This document shows, one piece after another, positions 24,194-32,576 of a stretch of DNA of 64,000 nt. Numbering within the stretch: the first letter of the stretch is position 1; every line of letters starts with the position of its first letter. Source of the DNA: Phenylobacterium kunshanense (GTDB lineage Bacteria > Pseudomonadota > Alphaproteobacteria > Caulobacterales > Caulobacteraceae). The position numbers and the translations under genes were made by a program. The notes under the pieces are model-generated. The model was not told the DNA's origin. It did not search any database and saw nothing but the letters and a program-made list of their open reading frames with translations. The stretch is from contig NZ_QFYS01000012.1 in NCBI RefSeq assembly GCF_003254525.1, positions 34,664 through 98,663 of the forward strand, given 5' to 3'.

Positions 24194-24658
24194 TCAGGCG
24201 TCGGCGTCGCCCGACGGGATCGACTTCCGCGGCTTGATCTTCGCCTCGGTCGGCGCTGGAGCCTCGACCGCGTCCAGGAGCGGGACGGCTGGAATCGCCG
24301 CTTCGGCGTTCGCGACCTCGGCCGGCGGTTCCTCGGGCAGGACCTCGGCGACGGGCGCAGGCGGGGGTTCAACGACGTCATCCGCCAGAGCCTCCAGAAC
24401 CGGACTGATCGGAGCGGACTCGCCACCGACGGGTTCGAGCTCCGCCGCCACGGTGTCGATCACCATGTCAGGCGCCAGGGCGCGTCCGCCGAACAGCGCT
24501 TCCAGGTTCGCAGGGCGCGCCCAGCGGGTCATCCACCAGTAGGCGACGCCGGCCGAGGCGGCCGCGCCGAAGTAGCTCCACAGCGGCGAGGCGACGCCGA
24601 CCAGGAGCTGTGGGCTCATGCGAGTTTCAGATGTGGGGGGAAAGTCGAACATCGCCAT
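24194..24658 (-). CDS. Hypothetical protein with one membrane or amphipathic segment and Pro/Glu-rich tail
   Basis: A 154-residue protein. The ATG at 24658 has AGGGAGA 7 bases upstream. Residues ~20-45 (LLVGVASPLWSYFGAAASAGVAYWW) form one hydrophobic/aromatic segment, followed by ARPANLEALFG and an acidic, proline- and alanine-rich tail. The tail is probably disordered. No domain is recognised. The leader contains a TGC-ACC-GCA dyad resembling PhaR sites, so a link to polyhydroxyalkanoate granules is worth testing, but nothing in the protein proves it. Confidence 0.6.
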   Translation of the reverse strand: MAMFDFPPTSETRMSPQLLVGVASPLWSYFGAAASAGVAYWWMTRWARPANLEALFGGRALAPDMVIDTVAAELEPVGGESAPISPVLEALADDVVEPPPAPVAEVLPEEPPAEVANAEAAIPAVPLLDAVEAPAPTEAKIKPRKSIPSGDADA

Positions 24659-24677
24659 GGGGGTCTCCCTGTGCGGA

Positions 24678-24693
24678 TTGTGCACCGCAACAT
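24678..24693. promoter_or_regulatory. PhaR-like TGC-N3-GCA site (weak)
   Basis: TTGTGC-ACC-GCAACAT lies 20-35 bp upstream of the hypothetical gene start. It resembles the dyad at 30814-30846 but its halves match each other only partly. Confidence 0.3.
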
Positions 24694-24723
24694 AACACGC
24701 CCCGACCGTCGTGAGTTGCGAAC

Positions 24724-25551
24724 TTATTGTGGCGTGAGCGGATAGACCCGTGCGCCCCCACCGGCGCCCAAAGCTTGCGCGACCCAGCCGCAGATCTCGG
24801 CAAGCGGGCCGGACAGATCGGGCCCGCCCACGAGAACGAGGGCGCAGCCGTTCATCTTCATGGGATCGCTCAAGGGCTTCACCCGCGTCTCGGCGACGAG
24901 CATCGGCGCGTCCACCTCGTCCTCCAGGTCCCGCAGGAAGGCGTCGAGCGTCTCCAGATCCTTGATCGGCAGCCAGACCAGCGCCTGGGCCGCGGGATTC
25001 CGCCGCCGCACCGCCACCAGGGCGTCGACGATGCGCTCGTAATCGTCCGGTTTCTCGAACGGCGGATCGATGAGGACCAGCACGCGGCCGTTGGGCGGCG
25101 CCTCGGCCGGGGCGGCCGCATAGCCGTCGGCGTTCAGCGTCCGCGCCTGCGGTCGCTCCTTGAGCGTCGCGCGCAGCGCATCGTGCTCTTCCTTCCGCAG
25201 TTCGCAGGCCAGATACCGATCGCCAGGGCGCAGGGCCTCGGCGATCAGCCACGGCGAGCCGGGGTAGCGCCTGACCTCGCCGCCCCGGTTCAGCGCCAAA
25301 ACGGAGCGTTTGAGGGACGCGAACTCCGCTGGCGCGTCCCCGGCCCGCATGAGCCGCACGATCCCCGCCTCGGCCTCGCCCGACTTCCGCGCCTCCGGAC
25401 CCGCCAGGTCGTAGAGGCCCCGACCCGCATGAGTGTCGATCACAGTGAGCGGGCCGCCCTCGGCGGTCAGCTCGGACAGCAGGCGAAGCAGCGCCGCATG
25501 CTTCACGAGATCGGCGAAGTTCCCGGCATGGAAAGCGTGGCGGTAGTTCAA
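24724..25551 (-). CDS. rlmJ: 23S rRNA (adenine-2030-N6)-methyltransferase RlmJ
   Basis: A 275-residue class I methyltransferase that makes N6-methyladenosine at position 2030 of 23S rRNA. The characteristic N-terminus MNYRHAFHAGNFADLVKH, the SAM-binding VIDTHAGRGLYDL and catalytic motif DPPFE (162-166) are clear. The TTG at 25551 is chosen because the protein then starts exactly as RlmJ does and AGGA lies just upstream; the longer frame to 25635 reads into the topoisomerase leader. Divergent from topoisomerase IB with 73 bp between. Confidence 0.95.
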   Translation of the reverse strand: MNYRHAFHAGNFADLVKHAALLRLLSELTAEGGPLTVIDTHAGRGLYDLAGPEARKSGEAEAGIVRLMRAGDAPAEFASLKRSVLALNRGGEVRRYPGSPWLIAEALRPGDRYLACELRKEEHDALRATLKERPQARTLNADGYAAAPAEAPPNGRVLVLIDPPFEKPDDYERIVDALVAVRRRNPAAQALVWLPIKDLETLDAFLRDLEDEVDAPMLVAETRVKPLSDPMKMNGCALVLVGGPDLSGPLAEICGWVAQALGAGGGARVYPLTPQ

Positions 25552-25624
25552 TCTGATCCTGCGACGACTGAGAGGAACTCGGGCCCCGCATACCACGTTG
25601 CCGAGCCGCCACGAGAGGCCCGGG

Positions 25625-26692
25625 ATGCCGAACAATACTAGCGCCGATCCGCTGCCCAGGGGCCTGACCTATGTCACGGCCGACGACCCCGGCATACGCC
25701 GCAAGCCCGCCCGAGGTCATGGCTTCAACTACGCCGACGCCGAGGGTCGGCCCGTCCGCGATGAGGCGACTCTGGAGCGGATCCGCGCGCTCGCGATCCC
25801 GCCCGCCTGGACCGATGTCTGGATCTGCCCGGACGCAAGCGGCCATATCCAGGCCGTCGGTCGCGACATCAGGGGCCGCAGGCAGTACCGCTACCACGCG
25901 CGCTGGCGACAGGCGCGCGACGGCGACAAGTTTGACCGCCTGATCGCTTTCGGACGGGCCCTCCCCAAGCTGCGGCGCCGCGTGGAGTCCGACCTTTCGC
26001 GGCGTGGCCTGCCTCGAGACAAGGTGCTCGCGGCTGTGGTCCGGGTGATGGAAACCACGCTGATCCGCGTGGGAAATCGGGAGTACGCCCGGCAGAACAA
26101 CAGCTTCGGCCTGACGACTCTGCGCAACCGGCATGTGAAGATCGGCGCGGCTCGCGCGGTCTTCGAGTTTCGCGGCAAGAGCGGCAAGGTCCACCGGACC
26201 GGCTTCAATGATCGGCGACTGGCGCGCATCCTCAGGGCCTGCCAGGACCTGCCCGGCCAGCGCCTGTTCCAATATCTCGACGACGAGGGCGAGCGACGCG
26301 CCATCGAGAGCGCTGATGTCAACGCCTACATCCGGGAGGCGATCGGCGAGGAGTTCTCGGCCAAGGACTTCCGCACCTGGGCTGGCACCGTCGCGGCGGC
26401 GCAGGCCCTCATGCTCAGCGAGCCGTGCGCGTCGGCGGCCGAGGCGAAGCGGACCATCAATACCTGCGTCAAGGCTGTCGCAGGCCTGTTGGGCAATACG
26501 GCGGCGGTGGCGCGGAGCGCGTACATCCATCCCGCGGTGATCAGCGCCTATGAGCAGGGTCGGCTCGAGTTGGGCGGCGGCGCGGGAGACCGGGCGTTCG
26601 AACTGGCGGTCCTGCGCTTCCTCGAGGCCATGCGCGACGGCGACGCCCCTACCGCCGCCCGCGCGACACGCCGCATGGCGAAGGCCGCCTGA
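25625..26692 (+). CDS. DNA topoisomerase IB
   Basis: A 355-residue poxvirus-like type IB topoisomerase, which relaxes supercoils through a 3'-phosphotyrosyl intermediate. Residues visible: RRQYRYHARW (catalytic Arg region), KDFRTWAGT (second Arg), and the nucleophile Y300 in ARSAYIHPAV. The N-terminal YADAEGRPV and IPPAWTDVWIC segments are typical of the bacterial branch. ATG 25625 with GAGAGG upstream is preferred over a TTG at 25598. Confidence 0.93.
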   Translation: MPNNTSADPLPRGLTYVTADDPGIRRKPARGHGFNYADAEGRPVRDEATLERIRALAIPPAWTDVWICPDASGHIQAVGRDIRGRRQYRYHARWRQARDGDKFDRLIAFGRALPKLRRRVESDLSRRGLPRDKVLAAVVRVMETTLIRVGNREYARQNNSFGLTTLRNRHVKIGAARAVFEFRGKSGKVHRTGFNDRRLARILRACQDLPGQRLFQYLDDEGERRAIESADVNAYIREAIGEEFSAKDFRTWAGTVAAAQALMLSEPCASAAEAKRTINTCVKAVAGLLGNTAAVARSAYIHPAVISAYEQGRLELGGGAGDRAFELAVLRFLEAMRDGDAPTAARATRRMAKAA

Positions 26693-26778
26693 CGCTGCGA
26701 CAGCCTCGCGAGACGCGGGAACCGTCGCTATCCTCCAGCCGACAGCCCGCGGACGAACCGCGGCTCCGGAGGATCCTC

Positions 26779-27993
26779 ATGTTCGGCCCGCGCCTGCGCT
26801 TCGGCGCCTTCATCGCCCCCTTTCATCCCGTCGACGAGAACCCGACGCTCGCCCTCCAGCGCGACCTGGAGCTGGTCGAGCACATGGATCGGCTGGGCTT
26901 CGAGGAGGCCTGGATCGGCGAGCACCATTCGGCGGGCTACGAGCTGATCGCCAGCCCCGAGCTGTTCATCGCCGCCGCCGCCGAGCGCACGAAGCACATC
27001 CGCCTGGGCACCGGAGTCTCGTCCCTGCCCTACCACCATCCGCTGATGCTGGCCGACCGCATCAACCAGCTCGACCACATGACCCGGGGCCGGGTGATGT
27101 TCGGCGTCGGACCGGGCGCGCTGATCTCGGATGCGCGGATGATGGGCATCCCGCCGGAGAAGCAGCGCGACCGCATGGACGAGGCCCTGGACGTCCTGGT
27201 CCGCCTGCTTCGCGGCGAGGAGGTCACGCACAAGTCCGACTGGTTCGAGCTCTGGCAGGCCCGCCTGCAGATGACGCCCTACTCTCGCCCGTCGGTGGAA
27301 ATCGCGGTGGCGAGCCAGGTGTCGCCGACCGGCGCGCGCGCCGCCGGCCGCCACGGCCTGGGCCTCCTGTCGCTGGGCGCGACGGGCACGGCCGGGTTCA
27401 GCGCCCTGGCCTCCAACTGGAACATCGCCACCGACCTGGCGGCCGACCACGGAAAGACCATGGACCGCCAGGCCTGGCGGCTCGTGGGACCTATGCACAT
27501 TGCGCCCACCCGCGAGCAGGCCATGGAAGACATCCGCTTCGGCCTGGAGAAGTGGATCTACTATTTCCGGGAGATCGCGAACCTGCCCGTCGTGCCCGAG
27601 GGCCCCGACCCGGTGAAGGCGCTGATCGAAAGCGGCACCGCCGTGATCGGCACGCCCGAGGACGCCGCGAACAGGATCCAGCAGCTCGTGGACGAGAGCG
27701 GCGGCTTCGGCGCCTTCCTGCTCATGGACCACAACTGGGCCCCGTGGGAACAGAAGAAGCTGAGCTACGAGCTCATCGCCCGCTACGTCGCCCCAAAGTT
27801 CCAGCAGCTCAACGAGAACCGGGAGGCATCGATCGCCTGGGTGGGCGGTAAGAAGGCCGAGTTCTCCGGCCAGACCATGGCCGCCATGGGGGCCCGCATC
27901 GCTCAGCACATCGCCGAAAAGGGCTCCAAGGACATCCGCCCGGAGTTCGCGGCGATGCTGGGCGGTGCGGCCGCCCCCCCGAAAGCCGAGTGA
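26779..27993 (+). CDS. LLM-class flavin-dependent monooxygenase (limonene monooxygenase LimB-like)
   Basis: A 404-residue bacterial-luciferase-like TIM barrel enzyme that uses reduced FMN supplied by a partner reductase and O2. The N-terminal RFGAFIAPFHPVDENPTLALQRDLELVEHMD and WIGEHHSAGYELIASPELF are typical of the limonene-1,2-monooxygenase branch. GGAGGATCC stands before the ATG. A monoterpene or other cyclic hydrocarbon substrate is possible. It is convergent with the TonB receptor: the two stop codons abut in the palindrome TGATCA. No reductase is next to it. Confidence 0.88.
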   Translation: MFGPRLRFGAFIAPFHPVDENPTLALQRDLELVEHMDRLGFEEAWIGEHHSAGYELIASPELFIAAAAERTKHIRLGTGVSSLPYHHPLMLADRINQLDHMTRGRVMFGVGPGALISDARMMGIPPEKQRDRMDEALDVLVRLLRGEEVTHKSDWFELWQARLQMTPYSRPSVEIAVASQVSPTGARAAGRHGLGLLSLGATGTAGFSALASNWNIATDLAADHGKTMDRQAWRLVGPMHIAPTREQAMEDIRFGLEKWIYYFREIANLPVVPEGPDPVKALIESGTAVIGTPEDAANRIQQLVDESGGFGAFLLMDHNWAPWEQKKLSYELIARYVAPKFQQLNENREASIAWVGGKKAEFSGQTMAAMGARIAQHIAEKGSKDIRPEFAAMLGGAAAPPKAE

Positions 27994-29994
27994 TCAGCGG
28001 CGGAAGCTGACCCCGACCCGGATCGTCCGCGGCGCCGAGTAGCTCTCGACGCCGTCGGCGGTCTCGCCGACCTCGATGTTGTCGTCGAAGAGGTTCTCCG
28101 CCGAAACGAACGCTTCCAGCGTCTCGGAGACCCGCCATCCGGCGCGCGCGTCCAGCTGAACCCCGGCGCCGAGACGGCGCGTATTGAGGTCATCCTCCCA
28201 CCGGGCGCTCTCGTAGCGCGCATCCATCGAGAGCGAGAGCGCGGACATGGGGCGGTAGGCCATTCCGGCCGTCACCGTCCACTTCGGGGTCTGCGCCGGT
28301 CGCAGTCCCGTGAGCTGGCGCGCGCTCGCGCCTCCATCGACCTCGGCGTCGGTGTAGGCGGCGGCCACCCGCCAATCGAACGTCCGGCCCATCTCGCCAG
28401 ACGCCTCGCCTTCGAGTCCCCAGGCCTCGATCTCCCCGGCGTTCCGGCGCTGCCGCAGCGTACCGCCGGCCGGCACGAAGCCCGCCGTGGGGAAATTGCC
28501 GGGTCCGACGCCGATGGTGACGTTGGTGATGGGATCCTTGAGCCGGTTGTAGAACACCGTGGCGGCCCAACGGACCGCGCCCTCACCGGACAGGCCGGCC
28601 TCGACGCCCTGCAGGGTCTCAGGCTTGAGAGTCGGATTGGCCTCGGTGATGTCGTTGCCTACCCGGAACGGCCGGTGCAGTTCGTTGAGGGTCGGCGCCC
28701 GGAAAGCGGCATAGGCCGCGCCCCGCACGTGGAGTCCCTCCGCCAGTTCGTAGCGCAGACCAAGACGCCCTGTCGGCGCCGTATCGGAGCGGTCCGGTCC
28801 TCCCTGATTCAACAGGACGGCTCCCGTCGCCGTATCCCGCTCGATCCGGACAGCGTCGTAGGCGCGCGTCCGATCCACCCGGATGCCTGCCGTCGCCAAA
28901 AGAGGCCCGTCGTCGAGCGCCGCCTCGAGGTAGGTGCCCGCTACGAACGTCCGACCGCCCGCGGTCCGGTCGCGAGTGAAGGCGCCGTTCATGAACCGGA
29001 ACAGTTCCTTGGCCTTGCCGTCGGTCAGCCGCATGTCGGCGCCGACTTCCCAGGCGAGCGGACCCTGCCGCCCCTGCCAGGCCGCGTTCAGGCCATAGCC
29101 TACCGCGGGCGTGTCGTACTGGTCGTTGGCCGGCGTCGTCGTGGCGCGATTGGCGGCGACCGCGACCGAGCTGTTCTCCAGCTCGCTGGCCCGGGCCCAG
29201 CCCTGGAGCCGCCAGCCCCCCACCCCCTCGTCTGCCGGCTGCGCCAGCGTGACCGTCAGCGACGCCCCCGAGGCGTTCGATCGCGCGCCGACAAGTCCCG
29301 CCTGCTGGTTCACCTGGAACGCGGCCACGCGAACCGCGGCCTCCAGCCCGTCGAAATCGTGCTGCACCCGCAACGCCGCAGACGCGTCGTCGAGCCGAAG
29401 GCGTGCGTCGGCCGCCCCGCGTCGCGGGCCGCGCACCGCGTGGTAGCCATCAGACCGGGACGCCGAGACGGTCGCGAACACCCCCGGCAGGCCGCCCGAT
29501 ACGACGCCGCGGTAGCTGTCCCGCGACCCGGCGGAGACCTCGGCCGCCGCCAGGCCCCGGACCGCCGCGCGCTCCTCCAGGGCGACGACGCCGGTCAGCG
29601 CGCCCGCGCCGAACGGACCCGCCCCGGCGCCGCGGACGACCGTGGCCGTTTCGACGCCCTCCGATGGAAGGGCGCTCCAGATCACCCAGCCGCCGAACGG
29701 ATCGTTCTGCGGCGCGCCATCGAGAGTCACCAGCGCCCGCCCCGCGCCCGATGGCGCGATGGCGCGAAGGGAAAGTCCCTGGGTGGTGGGATTGGCCGCG
29801 CCGCTGCCCGTGCGCCGGAACAGCGACACGCCGGGCGCGGTCTTCAGCGCCTCGTCCAGCCGCGGCTCGGCCCGGAGCGTCTCGGGCGTGATCCGCACCG
29901 CGCTGAAGACGGCTTCGCCCCCCAGGGGCGCCAGTCGGGGCGGATGAACAACGACGATCTCGACTTCGGTCGGCGGCGGGGGCAGCTCGGCCAT
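27994..29994 (-). CDS. TonB-dependent outer-membrane receptor lacking a visible signal peptide
   Basis: A 666-residue receptor with an N-terminal plug domain (EIVVV resembles a TonB box; then LDEALKTAPGVSLFRRTGS, TLDGAPQNDPFGGWVIWSAL) and a C-terminal barrel ending in VGVSFRR with the expected terminal aromatic-x motif. It should import a scarce ligand across the outer membrane. Oddly the ATG at 29994 begins MAELPPPPTEVEIVVV with no signal peptide, and the open frame upstream has no ATG/GTG/TTG. The N-terminus may be truncated, start at an unusual codon, or contain a sequence error. Divergent from an SDR gene. Confidence 0.88.
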   Translation of the reverse strand: MAELPPPPTEVEIVVVHPPRLAPLGGEAVFSAVRITPETLRAEPRLDEALKTAPGVSLFRRTGSGAANPTTQGLSLRAIAPSGAGRALVTLDGAPQNDPFGGWVIWSALPSEGVETATVVRGAGAGPFGAGALTGVVALEERAAVRGLAAAEVSAGSRDSYRGVVSGGLPGVFATVSASRSDGYHAVRGPRRGAADARLRLDDASAALRVQHDFDGLEAAVRVAAFQVNQQAGLVGARSNASGASLTVTLAQPADEGVGGWRLQGWARASELENSSVAVAANRATTTPANDQYDTPAVGYGLNAAWQGRQGPLAWEVGADMRLTDGKAKELFRFMNGAFTRDRTAGGRTFVAGTYLEAALDDGPLLATAGIRVDRTRAYDAVRIERDTATGAVLLNQGGPDRSDTAPTGRLGLRYELAEGLHVRGAAYAAFRAPTLNELHRPFRVGNDITEANPTLKPETLQGVEAGLSGEGAVRWAATVFYNRLKDPITNVTIGVGPGNFPTAGFVPAGGTLRQRRNAGEIEAWGLEGEASGEMGRTFDWRVAAAYTDAEVDGGASARQLTGLRPAQTPKWTVTAGMAYRPMSALSLSMDARYESARWEDDLNTRRLGAGVQLDARAGWRVSETLEAFVSAENLFDDNIEVGETADGVESYSAPRTIRVGVSFRR

Positions 29995-30057
29995 GGTCCT
30001 CGTATCTCTGGTATGGCAGGTGGGGGCGAGGGCTAAAGACGCCCGCGGGAGAGCGCA

Positions 30058-30801
30058 ATGCCAAAGGTCGCCATCGTCACCGGGGCCGGTTCGGGTATCG
30101 GTCGGGCTGTGTCCCTGGCGCTACTGCGACAGGACTGGAGCGTCGTCCTGGCGGGCCGTCGACGCGAGCAGCTCGAGGAAACCGCCGGGCTGGCTCAGGG
30201 TGGCCAGAGCCTCGTCCAGCCCACGGACGTGGCCGACGAGGCGTCGGTGGACGCGCTGTTCATGGCCACCGCCGACCGGTTCGGGCGCCTCGACCTCCTG
30301 TTCAACAACGCAGGCACTGGCGCGCCGCCGGTGGCCATTGAGGATCACGCCCTGGACCACTGGAAGCGGGTGGTCGACGTGAACCTGACCGGCGCCTTCC
30401 TGTGCACCCGTGCGGCATTCCGCCTCATGAAGAGCCAGGATCCGCGGGGCGGGCGGATCATCAACAACGGCTCGATCTCCGCCCATTCGCCACGCCCGCG
30501 GTCGATCGCCTATACCGCCACCAAGCACGCGATCACCGGCCTGACGCGGTCGACCTCGCTCGACGGCCGCGCCTACGACATCGCCTGCGGCCAGATCGAC
30601 ATCGGAAACGCGCAAACCCTTATGACGCAAGCGATCGCGAAGGGCGTCCCACAGGCCGACGGGTCGCTGAAACCTGAGCCGGTGATGGACGTCTCGGCGG
30701 TCGCCGACGCCGTCCTCTACATGGCCGGCCTGCCGCTCTCGGCGAACGTTCAGTTCATGACCGTGATGGCCACGCAGATGCCGTTCATCGGCCGCGGGTG
30801 A
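30058..30801 (+). CDS. Short-chain dehydrogenase/reductase (SDR)
   Basis: A 247-residue classical [11 protein letters not shown] near the N-terminus, NNAG (FNNAGTGAP), catalytic Ser (NGSISAHS) and YTATK. The C-terminal half ([18 protein letters not shown]) follows the family. GGGAGAG precedes the ATG. The substrate cannot be inferred. It is divergent from the TonB receptor gene, 63 bp away, and its 3' side is the operator-like palindrome cluster. Confidence 0.9.
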   Translation: MPKVAIVTGAGSGIGRAVSLALLRQDWSVVLAGRRREQLEETAGLAQGGQSLVQPTDVADEASVDALFMATADRFGRLDLLFNNAGTGAPPVAIEDHALDHWKRVVDVNLTGAFLCTRAAFRLMKSQDPRGGRIINNGSISAHSPRPRSIAYTATKHAITGLTRSTSLDGRAYDIACGQIDIGNAQTLMTQAIAKGVPQADGSLKPEPVMDVSAVADAVLYMAGLPLSANVQFMTVMATQMPFIGRG

Positions 30802-30813
30802 TCATTGTTCACC

Positions 30814-30846
30814 TTGCGACGCAACATTGTTGCTGCGACGCAGCAA
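30814..30846. promoter_or_regulatory. Interlocked palindrome cluster with a PhaR-type CTGC-N3-GCAG site
   Basis: Three dyads overlap: TTGC-GAC-GCAA (30814-30824), GCAACA-T-TGTTGC (30821-30833) and TTGCTGC-GAC-GCAGCAA (30830-30846). All arms are perfect. The last contains CTGCGACGCAG, an exact fit to the CTGC-N3/4-GCAG site reported for the polyhydroxyalkanoate regulator PhaR. It is 140 bp upstream of the first UrcA-type gene. Confidence 0.6.
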
Positions 30847-30985
30847 TTTTGCGCTTGCGCCCTGCTGGGAACGGCGGAATCATGAGGCATCGGTAGAGGT
30901 TAGATCGTGAGCGGCAGTCTCCGACGCCTGACCGAGAGGAACGCCGGAAAGGGGTTGAAGCAACCCTGATCCATAGAGCGAAACC

Positions 30986-31264
30986 ATGATCCGTCTCCTG
31001 ACCGTCGCCGCCGTCGCCGCCCTGGTCGCCTCGCCGGCCGCCGCCCAGTCCGTGCGCATCGCCACCGCGGGCAAGTCGACCGAGCAACTCCACACCGAGA
31101 TCTCCGCCGCCGCCAAGAAGGTCTGCCGTCAGGCCACCGTCGGCGCGAGCTTCCCGCGCGAGATGTACGCCTCGTGCTTCAAGGCCGCGATCGCCCAGGC
31201 GGTCTCCAAGGCCAATGACCCGGCCCTCGCCGCCGCGGCGAAGCTCGAACTGGCTTCCAACTAA
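30986..31264 (+). CDS. UrcA family protein (first of tandem pair)
   Basis: A 92-residue secreted protein: signal peptide MIRLLTVAAVAALVASPAAAQ, then a short domain with two cysteines (KKVCRQ, YASCFKAAIAQAV) that is the UrcA pattern, widespread in Caulobacterales and Sphingomonadales and of unknown role. The ATG at 30986 has only a weak ribosome-binding site. Upstream is a hairpin GGGTTG-AAG-CAACCC (30952-30966) and, further up, the PhaR-like palindromes. A similar gene follows. Confidence 0.85.
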   Translation: MIRLLTVAAVAALVASPAAAQSVRIATAGKSTEQLHTEISAAAKKVCRQATVGASFPREMYASCFKAAIAQAVSKANDPALAAAAKLELASN

Positions 31265-31275
31265 TCCACTCCCGC

Positions 31276-31307
31276 AGGGCCGCTTCGCGTCATAGCGGAG
31301 CGGCCCT
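31276..31307 (+). terminator. Probable terminator-like hairpin after first UrcA gene
   Basis: AGGGCCGCT (31276-31284) pairs with AGCGGCCCT (31299-31307), a perfect 9-bp GC-rich stem with a 14-base loop, 12 bases after the stop. The run that follows is only TT, so termination may be partial and allow read-through to the second UrcA gene. Confidence 0.4.
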
Positions 31308-31423
31308 TGCGAGTTCGCGTACCACGACTATCTGATCGCGTAGCCGCAAGCTGGACCTTGAGATCCGCACCGGCAGGAGGAGCGTTCCGGATCGGGTTGG
31401 CCCTGAATCACAGAGGTACGACC

Positions 31424-31702
31424 ATGATGATGCGAGTTCTCGCCCTGACCGCCGCCGCGAGCGCCCTCCTGGCCGCGCCGGCTCTCGCCGAAACCAGCGC
31501 CCTGCCCATCGCCGGAAAGGCGCCCGAGCAGATTTCCAAGGAAGTCTGGAAGGCGGCCAACCGCGCCTGCGCCAAGGAAGCGGTGATGACGACGCTCATC
31601 GACGCCCACCGCGCCTGCGTCCGCAACACCTATCGCACGGCGATGGTGCGGAGCGGCGATCCGAAGCTCGCCGCCCTCGCGACCCAGACGCCGGGCTCGT
31701 AA
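31424..31702 (+). CDS. UrcA-like secreted protein (second of tandem pair)
   Basis: A 92-residue protein with signal peptide MMMRVLALTAAASALLAAPALA and a mature part with the two-cysteine arrangement (NRACAKEAV, AHRACVRNTYRTAM) parallel to the preceding gene. AGAGG lies 7 bases before the first of three consecutive ATG codons. The two genes have equal length and similar end (DP-x-LAA-A) but low identity, so the duplication is old. Its function is unknown. Convergent with the crotonase gene, 4 bp away. Confidence 0.78.
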   Translation: MMMRVLALTAAASALLAAPALAETSALPIAGKAPEQISKEVWKAANRACAKEAVMTTLIDAHRACVRNTYRTAMVRSGDPKLAALATQTPGS

Positions 31703-31706
31703 GGCC

Positions 31707-32564
31707 TCAGCCCGCGCCGAAGGGGATCGGCGCCGGGGTTTCCACCTCGGCCTCGGCGAAGTTCGGCGCGCGCTTCTGCATGTTGGCCATCACGGCCTCC
31801 ACCTGATTGGGCGAGCCGATGAGCGCGGTCTGTTCGCGGCTCTCCTCCATCAGGATTTCCCGCTGATCGGCCTCGGCGGCCAGATTCAGCAGCCGCTTGG
31901 CGGCGCGGATCGCATGCGGGTTCTTCCCGGCCACGTCCCTCGCATAGGCCAACGCCTCGGCCCGCGGATCGGCGGTCAGCCGCGTGGCGAAGCCGAGCTG
32001 CAGCGCCTCCTCGCCAGAGAAGATCCGGCCCGAATAGGTCAGCTCGCGGGCGATGTCGTCACGAACCAGCTGACGCATCAGCACCAGGCCGGCCATGTCC
32101 GGCACCAGGCCCCACTTGATCTCCATGACCGACATCTTGGTGTCGGGGGCCACGAAGCGCATGTCGGGGCCACAGGCGAGCTGGAAGCCGCCGCCGAAGG
32201 CCACCCCGTGCACCGCGGCGATCACCGGCACCGGGATCTCGCGCCACACCATCACCGCGTGCTGGGCGCGGTTGGAGCCGCCCGGCGTGCGGTTGGCCGT
32301 GACTAGCGCACCCGTCGTGCCCTGCCCCTTCGCGCGCTCGCCCGACGCCATCTGCGAGAAGTTGCCCATGTCGAGGCCGGCGCAGAACGCCCGCCCCTCG
32401 CCCGACAGCACCACCGCCCGCAGGCCCGCCTCGCCCTTTAGGCGCTCGCCCGTCTGGATCAGAGCCTCGAACATGGCGTTGTCCAGGGCGTTCATCTTGT
32501 CGGTGCGGATCAGGCGCACGTCGGCGACGCCGCCCTGGATGTCCACGCTCACGCGGTCGTTCAT
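31707..32564 (-). CDS. Crotonase/enoyl-CoA hydratase family protein
   Basis: A 285-residue crotonase. The oxyanion-hole segments RAFCAGLDMG and HGVAFGGGFQLACGPD are present. The position of the first catalytic Glu of enoyl-CoA hydratase holds Gln (GGGFQLA), the second Glu is kept (VMEIKWGLVPDMAG), and an Asp follows. EIKWG also echoes the EINWG of feruloyl-CoA hydratase/lyases. Last gene of a run with a feruloyl-CoA-synthetase-like ligase and a GST; AGGAGG overlaps the GST stop 12 bp upstream. Could be hydratase, hydrolase or lyase. Confidence 0.85.
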   Translation of the reverse strand: MNDRVSVDIQGGVADVRLIRTDKMNALDNAMFEALIQTGERLKGEAGLRAVVLSGEGRAFCAGLDMGNFSQMASGERAKGQGTTGALVTANRTPGGSNRAQHAVMVWREIPVPVIAAVHGVAFGGGFQLACGPDMRFVAPDTKMSVMEIKWGLVPDMAGLVLMRQLVRDDIARELTYSGRIFSGEEALQLGFATRLTADPRAEALAYARDVAGKNPHAIRAAKRLLNLAAEADQREILMEESREQTALIGSPNQVEAVMANMQKRAPNFAEAEVETPAPIPFGAG

Positions 32565-32576
32565 CGTAAGGTCCTC

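Noticed and set aside
24194..26530. A 778-codon minus-strand frame
   Set aside because: Only its last 154 codons (from 24658, with a good ribosome-binding site) look real; the rest is antisense to topoisomerase IB or out of frame with rlmJ.
30938..30956. Second EcfG-type promoter (GGAAC ... GGTT)
   Set aside because: The spacer is only about 10 bases, far from the required 16-17.
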